Positions 17,391 through 24,225 of a stretch of 36,708 bases of DNA are shown here, one piece after another; position 1 is the first letter of the stretch, and each line of letters starts with the position of its first letter. A program made the translations under genes and the position numbers. A model generated the notes under the pieces. It did not search any database and was not told the DNA's origin. It saw nothing but the letters and a program-made list of their open reading frames with translations. The DNA is from Chloroflexota bacterium (lineage in GTDB: Bacteria > Chloroflexota > Anaerolineae > JAAYEA01), in assembly GCA_019873665.1 (NCBI GenBank), contig JAIOAV010000034.1, positions 1 to 36,708 of the forward strand, given 5' to 3'.

Positions 17391-17810
17391 TGCCTGACGA
17401 GGAGCGGCACTGCGAGATGATTCGCGGAAGGGCGTTGTGAAACGGTAGAAAAGCCGCAGCAGTCCGGGCGCTGGCATGGAGTTCTGGTCGGTTTGCTGAT
17501 ACTCCTTATGTGGGGCGTCACCTCCGCCGTCGCCGTCTTTGAAGTCAGCCTCGTCAAGGACATCGCCGTCAGCGTCTATCTCTACCTACAGCGAGACAAT
17601 AATATGCAGTTGCACATGGTGATGGCCTCGTCGCTGGCCAAAATCGTGACGGCGGTTGCAGGCGTCATCGCCGCCGTGTTCGTCACCGCAAGCGGCGAGT
17701 TCTACAGCCAGAACGCGGGAGGGCGTCGCCCGTGGCGGTTCTTCGGTTGGACCATTGCCACCGAGTTGTTGATCGCGACTATCTACGGGCTAACGCGTCT
17801 GATCCTGTAG
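17390..17810 (+). pseudogene. Small membrane protein, probable frameshift near its start
   Basis: ATG 17390 overlaps the upstream stop (ATGA) and follows GGAGGAG, but its frame closes after 16 codons at 17440. A different frame, open from 17421, reads CETVEKPQQSG and then a roughly 105-residue membrane protein from 17493 to 17810. Joining the two by one frameshift near 17430 gives about 140 aa. Three hydrophobic segments are visible: near LLILLMWGVTSAVAVF, SLAKIVTAVAGVIAAVFV and ATELLIATIYGLTRLIL. If the gene is intact, translation must begin at TTG 17493, which has no clear ribosome site. I do not recognise the family; it could be an accessory membrane subunit of the catabolic system. Confidence 0.5.
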
Positions 17811-17873
17811 CCTGCGATGCCTCCGCTTGCGGCCAGTCTCGTGAGGTGAGCGCTCTAGCAGGGGGAGTGGCTG

Positions 17874-18872
17874 ATGATGTATGATTGGATCAATCGCAAG
17901 ATCGAGAGCGCACCCATCCGGGAGCTTGGCGCCAAGGCAGCCGCCTATGCATCCCGTATACGGGGAATCGAGCGCTTCTGGCAGGACCCGACACAGCGCC
18001 AGGTGCAGTACTTTATCGCCGTTCTAGAAGATCCCAAATCCCCCTGTCAGCAGCGAATGGAGTGGCTACCTCGACTCGATCGCCCGCTCACCCGCCAGGA
18101 GTTCATGGAGGACAGCGACCTCAACCTGCGAGTGCAACTGACGCTCCTCGACCACCGTATGGCTGCCGGCCTGGGAGATATGTGGATACCGAGCCTCTGA
18201 CCACTCTTCGGCAGAAGCCACTGCTCCGGAGCGTTTGGCTGCCAAGAGCGCTTTGTCAACCCGAGCGACTACCCGTGGATTGACCCGGCCCTCGATACCC
18301 CGGAGGACATCTACGCCGTCCAGCCGGACCTGCGCAAGAGCCGGGTCGCGCAGCGCATCTTGGAGGCGTTGCATATCTGGCGTGAGATCACCGAAGATCT
18401 GATATCCGTCCGCGTTCCGGAAGTGGTGGAGCCCTTCCCCGGCAGCACCGAGATCATCGGCGACATGCAGGCCCTGCAGATGGTGATTACGCAGCCGGAA
18501 GTGATCCATCACCTTCTGGGGAAATATGCCGCTGTTACGCAAGAGTGGATCTCGCGACAGCTGGCCGCAGCAGGCGATAATCCCCACTGGGGCACCTTTC
18601 ACGTTCGCCTGCCCAAACGTCATATCTCGCTGGCGGCCGACACGCTGGTGCTTCTCTCGCCCACGCATCTCCACGAATTCGCGGTTCCTTATATCATGCG
18701 CGTGGTAGACGACCTAGATGGGTTCTTTGTCCACTACTGCGGCGGTAACACGCACCTCTTGCCGGTGCTGCAGGAGATTCCGGGCTTTCGGGGTGTGGAT
18801 TCGCAGTTCGATCTGCAACAGTACCCGATGGCGCGGCAGATACTGAGGCCGGCAGCGGTCATCCTGAGCCTA
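17874..18872 (+). pseudogene. URO-D-family protein 3, nonsense codon and IS insertion
   Basis: This third URO-D-superfamily gene of the operon is broken twice. The frame from ATG 17874 (AGGGGGAG upstream) reaches an in-frame TGA at 18198-18200, and the same frame continues without interruption to 18872. The stop reads as Trp to TGA in IPSL-stop-PLFG. The second part carries HYCGGNTHLLPVLQ and GVDSQFDLQQYP, typical of the C-terminal half of the fold. At 18872 an IS5-type element is inserted. Removing it and one TA copy joins ILSL to ASAPQ and runs to a stop near 19660, so the original C-terminus was close. About 333 residues are recoverable before the insertion. Confidence 0.72.
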
Positions 18873-19580
18873 GAGCTTGTTATGCACTTTGGCCTGAGCG
18901 CGGTAAGCTCAGGGCATGAACCGAAAAACGTATCCTGGCGATGTGAGTGATGGCGAGTGGGCTTTCGTAGCTCCTTACCTTACGCCGATGACGGAGGACG
19001 CGCCGCAGCGCATTCATTCCCTGCGTGAGGTCTTCAACGATATGCGCTATATCGTGCGCACGGGCACGCAGTGGCGGATGATGGCCAACGACTTGCCGCC
19101 CTGGCACACCGTTTACCAGCAGACCCAGCGTTGGCTGGAAGCGAACGTTTTTGCGGACATGATGCAACCTTCGGTTGCCCGCGACCTGCGGATACTGATG
19201 CGCGAGATCGAGGGTCGCCCTCCTCCCGCATTCTGCCATCCTGAGCAGCAGGACGCTGCCGTCGAGCCCCGGAAAGCAGCGCGCGTGCTGGTTATGTTAT
19301 GATAGGCACAAGCGTCGTAGGGGCTCGAAGGTGCACCCAGCAGTCGACACCGGGGAGTTGCTGGCGGTCTTGGTCACACCGGGCGACGAGCAGAGCCGGG
19401 CGCATGTCGGTGCGTTGGCCGCACAGATCCAGAAGGCGATGGGCGATGCCGTCGCAGTGGCCTTGGTCGACCAAGGCTACGCCGGCGATAAGCCGGTGTC
19501 TGGGCTTCACTTCCTGACTTTCGGCATGCTCATGCGCAGCCGATGGCTTGCTCTGACCCGTCATAGTTCATAACAGGCTC
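18873..19580 (+). mobile_element. IS5-family insertion sequence with terminal repeats and TA duplication
   Basis: The element is about 708 bp. Its left end GAGCTTGTTATGCACTTTG and the complement of its right end GAGCCTGTTATGAACTATG match at most positions. A TA dinucleotide flanks both ends (18871-18872 and 19581-19582), the short target duplication typical of the IS427-like branch of IS5. It is inserted in URO-D gene 3. It is shorter than usual and its transposase is dead. A related end and transposase N-terminus recur at 33000-33336. Confidence 0.82.
18916..19573 (+). pseudogene. IS5-family transposase, frameshifted and degenerate
   Basis: The frame from ATG 18916 encodes the IS5-type N-terminal domain (YPGDVSDGEWAFVAPYL, QWRMMANDLPPWHTVY) and reads on as far as MREIEGRP near 19215. 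Correct coding then shifts by one frame: the new frame reads HSAILSSRTLPSS, then YDRHKRRRGSKVHPAVDT and VALVDQGYAGD. The first catalytic Asp, expected in the DSRTL motif, is Ser here. The protein also stops well short of the usual C-terminus. It cannot be active, so movement of this element would require a transposase in trans. Confidence 0.8.
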
Positions 19581-20087
19581 TAGCCTCAGCCCCGCAGGCA
19601 TCCTGTTCTGCCAGCTACCAGAACCAACCTCTGAGCGTGTTCTCGATCGCCCTGGCGTGACGTATCTGGTATTCCTCAAGCAGCGCCAAGTCAGTGCGGT
19701 CCATCCAGACGGTTTGATGAGCCTTCATCAGCAGGCCTTCGAGCGTGAAGGCCGGAATCCTGCCGAGGTGGTAGAACCACGAACTCATGGTCCTCCCCGC
19801 AGGGGAAAAACGCAACCATTCCGCTGATGACCACCGGGCGATTGCTTCTTCATCCGATTTTAGGCCGTCGCGGCCAAGGAATAATCCCTCGCCATAGATC
19901 TGCACGATGCGTCTGCACTTGTCCGCGAATTCTGAATCGTTCTCCCCCTCAGCCGTAACCAGGGCCGGGAGGCCCATGATGCTAGAAAGACAATGGTAAT
20001 CAAATACAATCCCCGGACGATTCTTGCTAAACACCGGCATGACTGCCTGCGTCTCAGGTGCGCTGGCTGTCAATAGCCGCCCGAGCT

Positions 20088-20921
20088 TTACCACCCATGA
20101 TCGCCTTGGTGTTTACCATTTGGCGGAGGTGGCGGGCCGAAAGTCGATGGCATCAGCGGGCTAGGCTGGTTGGGCAGCGGCGTCCTCTCCTGTCTGCGGC
20201 CGCGTTGGCGATAGCTCTGGCCGCGAATGACCAGCGTGTGGGCGTGGTGGGTGAGCCGATCCAAGGCAGCGCTGGCCAACAGATCGTTGGCAAAGACATC
20301 CGGCCATTCCTCGAAGGCCCGGTTGCTGGTGACGATGCAGGAGCGGCTCTCGTAGCGCTCGCTGATGATCTCGTAGAGGTCCTGCAGTCCCTGGGTGGAG
20401 AGCGGCTGCAGGCCAAAGTCGTCCAGAAGCAGAAGGTCTACGTTGAGGACCTTGGCCAGTATCCGTTGGTGGGTACTGTGGGCGCGGGCGGCATTGAGTT
20501 CAGCCAGGAGGCGATGGGTCGGGCGAGAGAGGACGCGATAGTCTCGCTTCAGTGCTTCCAGAGCCAAGGCGTTGGCCAGGTAGCTTTTGCCTACGCCGGT
20601 AGGGCCGCAGAACAGGACGTTCTCGTGGCGGGCCACGAAGGCGCAGGTGGCCAACTCCTGGATCAGCAAGCGATTGACGCCTGGGGCGGCGGCGAAGTCG
20701 AAGTGGACCAGGGTCTTCTGGCTGTTGCAGCCTGACTGAGCCAGTCGGCGATCGAGGCATTGCTGGTTGCGGCGCTCTAGCTCATCATCCAGGAGCAGAG
20801 CGAGGAACTCGGTGGGCGCCACTTGGCGCTCCATGGCCTGGGCGGCCCGCGTCTCCAAGGTGTTGAGCATGCCGGAGAGCTTGAGTTGGCGCAGCTTGGG
20901 CAGGAGAGGGTGAGTCAACAT
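20088..20921 (-). CDS. istB: IS21-family helper ATPase IstB
   Basis: This 277-aa AAA+ ATPase has Walker A GPTGVGKS and Walker B LLLLDDFG. IstB assembles on target DNA and delivers it to the IstA transposase. ATG 20921 is chosen because GGAGGAGGTG precedes it; the longer upstream frame overlaps istA. It starts 4 bases after the istA stop, the usual coupled arrangement. The C-terminus is Pro-rich and the TAA stop lies inside the left terminal repeat, which is unusual: the reading frame runs to within a few bases of the IS end. The gene looks intact. Confidence 0.92.
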   Translation of the reverse strand: MLTHPLLPKLRQLKLSGMLNTLETRAAQAMERQVAPTEFLALLLDDELERRNQQCLDRRLAQSGCNSQKTLVHFDFAAAPGVNRLLIQELATCAFVARHENVLFCGPTGVGKSYLANALALEALKRDYRVLSRPTHRLLAELNAARAHSTHQRILAKVLNVDLLLLDDFGLQPLSTQGLQDLYEIISERYESRSCIVTSNRAFEEWPDVFANDLLASAALDRLTHHAHTLVIRGQSYRQRGRRQERTPLPNQPSPLMPSTFGPPPPPNGKHQGDHGW

Positions 20922-20925
20922 CGCT

Positions 20926-22464
20926 TCACACCTCCTCCGTGGCCGAGGCAAAGAACTCCTGCGGCGAGCGGGCAAAGGCAAAGCGCCCCTGGGCCGGTGC
21001 CGTCGTTTCCCCTGGCAGCGGCTCCTGGTCCAGGGCGGCATTGAGGATGGCCTTGATCTCTCGGTAGCTGACGGCATCGAAGTGCAGGGCGCGGGTGCAA
21101 GCAGCTTCCAGGCGCTGTGCGCCGACGCTCTCCTGCAGGCGCAGGATGCCTTGGACGGAGCGGAGACGATCAAGGGGGCGCTCGGAGAGCAGAGCCTCCA
21201 CCACCTGGGAGGTGGCCGGGCCCAAGAGGGAGGCGATCTCGCGACAACGGACAGGCGTGCGTTCCAGGTAGGCGGCCTTGTCGGGCGGGTAATGCTCCAG
21301 CCGCGTGTGCCAAGTTCCGGGCTTCAGGCTCCGCTCGTGGGTGGCTACCAGCTCTTGGCCTGCGAAGAGCTGCACCACGCGCTCGCCGATGTAAGCGTCC
21401 AGGGTCTGGCCCGCGTAGCGGAAGGGTACCGAGTAGTAGCTGCTGGCGATGGTCACATGGCAGTCGAGGTAGACCTTGACCAGTTTGATCTCGCACAGGG
21501 TGAAGGGCTCTGACGGCAGAGGCAGCAGGGCAGCCTGCTCTTGCTGCGAGAAGAGCAGAAGCGGCGGCTGGTGGGTGGTGCCGTGACAGCGGACGCCTGC
21601 CTTCTCGCGCACCCAGGTGCTCAGGCGCTCGTTGGCCACCCGGATGTCGGCGAACTCCTGCCCGGCCATGAAGCTGCGCTGCAGATAGTGGATACCGCTT
21701 TCAACTTTGCCCTTGTGGCGGGGCGTGCCGGGGCGGGTGGGACTGATCAGAAAGCCATAGTGCTGGGCCATACGACGGTAGGGCTCTCCCAAAACCACAT
21801 CATCAACCAACACTTGGAGCACGGCGGCCTTGAGATTGTCCGGGACAACGCGTCCGGGCACGCCGCCCCAGCTCTCGAAGGCACGACGATGCAGGGCGAT
21901 CCAGGTGGGCGCCTTCTGGTCGAAGACCACCTCGGCGTATTGATGGCGGCTGTACGAGAGGGTGACCACAAAGGCGTAGGCGGGGCGCACCCGGTCGGTG
22001 GCGGGATCGTAGAGCTGGCCCACCGGGCTAAAGTCTACCTGGGCTTCCTCGCCCGGCAACGTGTGCACGCGCACCACCACATCAGGCGCCCGAGGGCGGA
22101 CCCGCCGGACGTAGCGACGCAGTGAGGAGTAGCTGCCTGTGTAGCCATAGTTCTCGTGCAGACGGTCCAGGATGGTGGTCATCTCCACCTGTTGGTCCAG
22201 CAGCTCCTTGACGATCTCGGCATAGGGCTCCACGCTGGAAGACGTCTGTAGCGGCCGAGGAGGCGCGCCCAAGACGCCGAGCAAGGTGGCGTCATCGGGC
22301 AGGGGCGTCTCGCTGTCCAAGAAGCCCTCCCGCTCCGCCAGCTTTCGATACTTCTCGATGGTGGGCCGAGAAATGCCTGTGTTTCGCACGATGCTGCGCT
22401 GGCTGGCGCCGCACCGCAAACGATGGATCAGATCTCACAAGTAGTTCATATGCAGTCGCTCCAT
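20926..22464 (-). pseudogene. istA: IS21-family transposase IstA with TGA at codon 10
   Basis: The natural start appears to be ATG 22464, which has GGAGGGG upstream and reads MERLHMNYL, typical of IstA. Codon 10 is then TGA (22437-22435) where CGA (Arg) is expected, and the same frame continues open from there to 20926. The rest is intact: helix-turn-helix (SQRSIVRNTGISRPTIEKY), and DDE core with Asp in QVDFSPVG, Asp in VVPDNLK and Glu in KVESGIHYL. A restart at TTG 22419 would give 497 aa and lose only the first 15 codons, so residual function is possible. Otherwise it is a single-base inactivation. Confidence 0.82.
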
Positions 22465-22517
22465 GCTTCCCCTCCAGAGAACTGGCTCTGAAGGAGTGTA
22501 GCCACCTACCAGCCAGT

Positions 22518-22596
22518 GGTAAACACCGGGCGACTATGGGTGGTAAACATCGGGCGGCGACGGGCGGTAAACACCAGGCGACTATGCCTGGTAAAG
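22518..22596. repeat. Four 24-bp repeats at the right IS21 end
   Basis: The core GGTAAAC(A) recurs at 22518, 22542 and 22566, and GGTAAAG at 22590, an exact 24-base period. The intervals share CGGGCGAC or CAGGCGACTATG sequence. They correspond to the transposase-binding multiple terminal repeats of IS21 elements. Only two copies are at the left end. Confidence 0.85.
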
Positions 22597-22690
22597 TATA
22601 GCCCGATCAATGACATGTATGGACAAGGTGCAGTGATCATCGTGTGAGAAGGAACTAGACTCCCATTAGTACACAAGGCTCATTCGCGGT

Positions 22691-23781
22691 TGTCAAAAGA
22701 AGTATCTGTTCCGTCAAAGCTCCCCAGAGTGGTCAAAGCCAAACCTCCCCAGGTTAGGAGGGGTAGGCGTAGGTCGCAATGACCTCGTCGTCGGGGCCCG
22801 CGACGACCTTGATCTGGTGGTGAAAGAAGCGCACCTAGGCGTGATCTGCCGCGTACTCCGCGGGGAGTTGGTAGCGCTTGCCCCAAAGCGAAAAGGTGCC
22901 ATCGCGATAGACCTTTCTGCGCTTCTCTTGGGCGAAGATGTGCCAGAGCAGTTCCGTTTGCACACGGTGCCGGGAGGGGCGGTAGCTGCTCAAGGGAGTG
23001 GCCTGGATCCCTTCATGCGTCCTGGTGTTGGGTGTAGAACTGCGCCCCTCGCTCCACGAGAAGGCGTAGAGGGAGCCCATACGCGCAGAAAGCCAGCAAC
23101 AGGGCGTAGAACACTCCACCTGATCCTTGGTGAAGGAGAAACACGAGGCGGTCAGGAAGCGGGAGCGATCGTCAATGGCTACCAGGGCGAAGACCTTGCC
23201 CAGAACAGTCTCTTCCAGCGCGATGAGGTCGGCTTGCCAGGGCTCATTGGGCACGGGCATCTGGAAGCGGATGAGCGGTGGTCCTCGGTGTGGCGGAGGG
23301 ACCCACACGCCACGACGACGGAGGATGTTGTACACCGTCTGCCGCGTGAGTTTGACCCGCCGCTCCTCCTGCAGCACGCGGGCGATGTTCGGACAGGTCC
23401 GTTCCGTACCCTCCTCCTGGTAGTAGCCCCCAACCGCCTGCTCTACTGCGGCCGCCGTGCGATGACTATCGCCCCGCGGGCGGTTGAGGAACACCGTGAG
23501 GCCCCCCTCTTCAGATATTCCTGATAGCGGCGCAGACAATCCCGTACCGTCTTCCGATCATGCGCGAAACGCCTCGCCGTCGCCGCGATGCTCCCGCAGA
23601 CCAGGGCGTGACCACCGACCTGAAGACGATGCCGTACGACCGGGCGTTCCCATAGCTTCTTGCCACTGACCATCTCCCCCCTCCCTGTTTGGCTCGCCCT
23701 AGCCTACCACAGGTGAGGAGTTTTGGCTTTGTCAACCCTGGGGAGCTTTGGCTTTGACGGAACACGAGCCGTTTTTTGACA
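22691..23781 (-). mobile_element. IS481-type insertion sequence remnant
   Basis: The ends begin 5'-TGTCAAAA on both sides, and the match resumes further in as TGTTCCGTCAAAGC plus repeated CAAAGCCAAA and CTCCCCAG blocks. TGT-starting ends are characteristic of IS481. The length is about 1.09 kb. No clear target duplication is visible (GCGGT before, TGGCA after). The right end finishes exactly with TTGACA, which serves as the -35 box of the trp promoter. Confidence 0.72.
22752..23673 (-). pseudogene. IS481-type transposase, frameshifts and an internal TAG
   Basis: ATG 23673 (GGGGGAG upstream) opens a helix-turn-helix domain (GSIAATARRFAHDRKTVRDC). Coding then shifts near 23505 to a frame with the second DNA-binding region and the integrase core (NEPWQADLIALEE, VFALVAIDDRSRFL). 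After KDQVE it shifts again (YGLPLRLLVERGAQF is in a third frame), returning at YRDGTFSLWGKRYQLP. An in-frame TAG at 22837-22835 interrupts the end, beyond which VRFFHHQIKVV reads to a stop near 22752. With several lesions it is clearly dead. Leftward orientation points it away from the trp operon. Confidence 0.8.
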
Positions 23782-23804
23782 TGGCAGGCCATCTGTGCTA
23801 TACT
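23776..23804 (+). promoter_or_regulatory. Extended -10 sigma-70 promoter of the trp leader
   Basis: TTGACA (23776-23781), a 17-base spacer and TATACT (23799-23804) with an upstream TG (extended -10, TGC before TATACT) make a strong promoter. It is followed about 15 bases later by the T-box Stem I. The -35 hexamer is the outermost sequence of the IS481-type element, so the promoter is a hybrid of IS end and host DNA. Confidence 0.82.
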
Positions 23805-24051
23805 TTTATCTGAAAAGACTGTGACCAGGAAGAGTAGGTCGCGTGGCGAGGCTCAGAGAGTCGGGGATAGGTGTGATCCCGATGCCGATGGCGTGACCGA
23901 ATGGCCCTGCGAGTCGTGCCCCGAAAGGATCGCTAGAGATCCGAATAGTTGGCACCGGAAGCGCTACCGTTAACCTGCGCAGGATATCGGGCTATTGTCG
24001 GTGTTAGCGATACACGCCCCGTATCTGCAGAGAGAGGTTGGCCGTATGACG

Positions 24052-24076
24052 AAACCCGTCTTGAACGGGTTTTTTT
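24052..24076 (+). terminator. Terminator-like hairpin inside the T-box leader
   Basis: AAACCCGT (24052-24059) and ACGGGTTT (24065-24072) form an 8-bp stem with a 5-base loop, followed by a T run to 24076. It occupies the Stem III position ahead of the antiterminator, yet has the form of an intrinsic terminator. It may be a plain Stem III or a second termination point. Confidence 0.65.
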
Positions 24077-24122
24077 GTTTCATCGGCCCCTAAAGCGGGT
24101 GGTACCGCGAGAGGTCTCACTG

Positions 24123-24187
24123 ACCCCTCGTCCCGCTGCATCTTCCATTCAGAGTGGATGGAACCGCAGCGTGGCGAGGGGTTTTTC
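24123..24187 (+). terminator. T-box regulated terminator
   Basis: ACCCCTCG (24123-24130) pairs with CGAGGGGT (24175-24182), and CGCTGC (24134-24139) with GCAGCG (24166-24171), with an inner hairpin between. A TTTTT run follows. It is the expected alternative structure to the T-box antiterminator and ends 39 bases before the trpE start. Confidence 0.88.
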
Positions 24188-24225
24188 ATTTGTATCGTGG
24201 ACTATCCGTAATAAAGGAGGCCCGT

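Larger units (their letters stand above)
20085..22600 (-). mobile_element. IS21-family insertion sequence with 6-bp target duplication
   Basis: The element is about 2.5 kb and carries istA and istB. GCCCGA is duplicated at 20079-20084 and 22601-22606. The left end has two TTTACC sites (20087, 20112). The right end carries four GGTAAA sites at exact 24-base steps (22518, 22542, 22566, 22590). Multiple terminal transposase-binding repeats and a 4-8 bp duplication are hallmarks of IS21. Confidence 0.88.
19615..22640 (-). pseudogene. Unknown gene split by the IS21-type element
   Basis: The large piece (20084-19615) ends in RAIENTLRGWFW. Removing the IS21-type element and one 6-bp duplication joins it in frame to a short piece on the far side (22640-22601), giving 167 residues that start MITAPCPYMSLIG and continue RLLTASAPE. 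I do not recognise the family. The protein is soluble and rich in Trp, Phe and Tyr. No ribosome site precedes ATG 22640 and an in-frame stop lies a little further upstream, so the true start is unsure and the gene may itself be a fragment. After the insertion the remaining frame from 20094 begins inside IS sequence. It is convergent with URO-D gene 3. Confidence 0.55.
23815..24187 (+). promoter_or_regulatory. Tryptophan T-box riboswitch leader
   Basis: The T-box senses uncharged tRNA-Trp and allows transcription into the trp operon when tryptophan is short. Visible landmarks: Stem I base with GAAGAGTAGG (about 23828-23837), the AGAGAGTCGGGGATAGGTGTGA distal element in two parts (about 23855-23876), a specifier loop GAATGG with TGG, the Trp codon, at 23902-23904, and the antiterminator T-box CGGGTGGTACCGCG at 24096-24109. 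Its TGGT bulge pairs with tRNA ACCA. A terminator follows before trpE. The placement, codon and downstream genes agree, so the assignment is strong. Confidence 0.93.

Noticed and set aside
18198-18200. TGA as selenocysteine or reassigned Trp
   Set aside because: No SECIS-like element is recognisable, the position suits Trp, and intact genes here use TGG for Trp and TGA as a normal stop.
22518-22596. 24-base periodic repeats as a CRISPR array or iteron origin
   Set aside because: They are at the end of an IS21 element, where multiple terminal repeats are expected, and no replication or cas gene is near.
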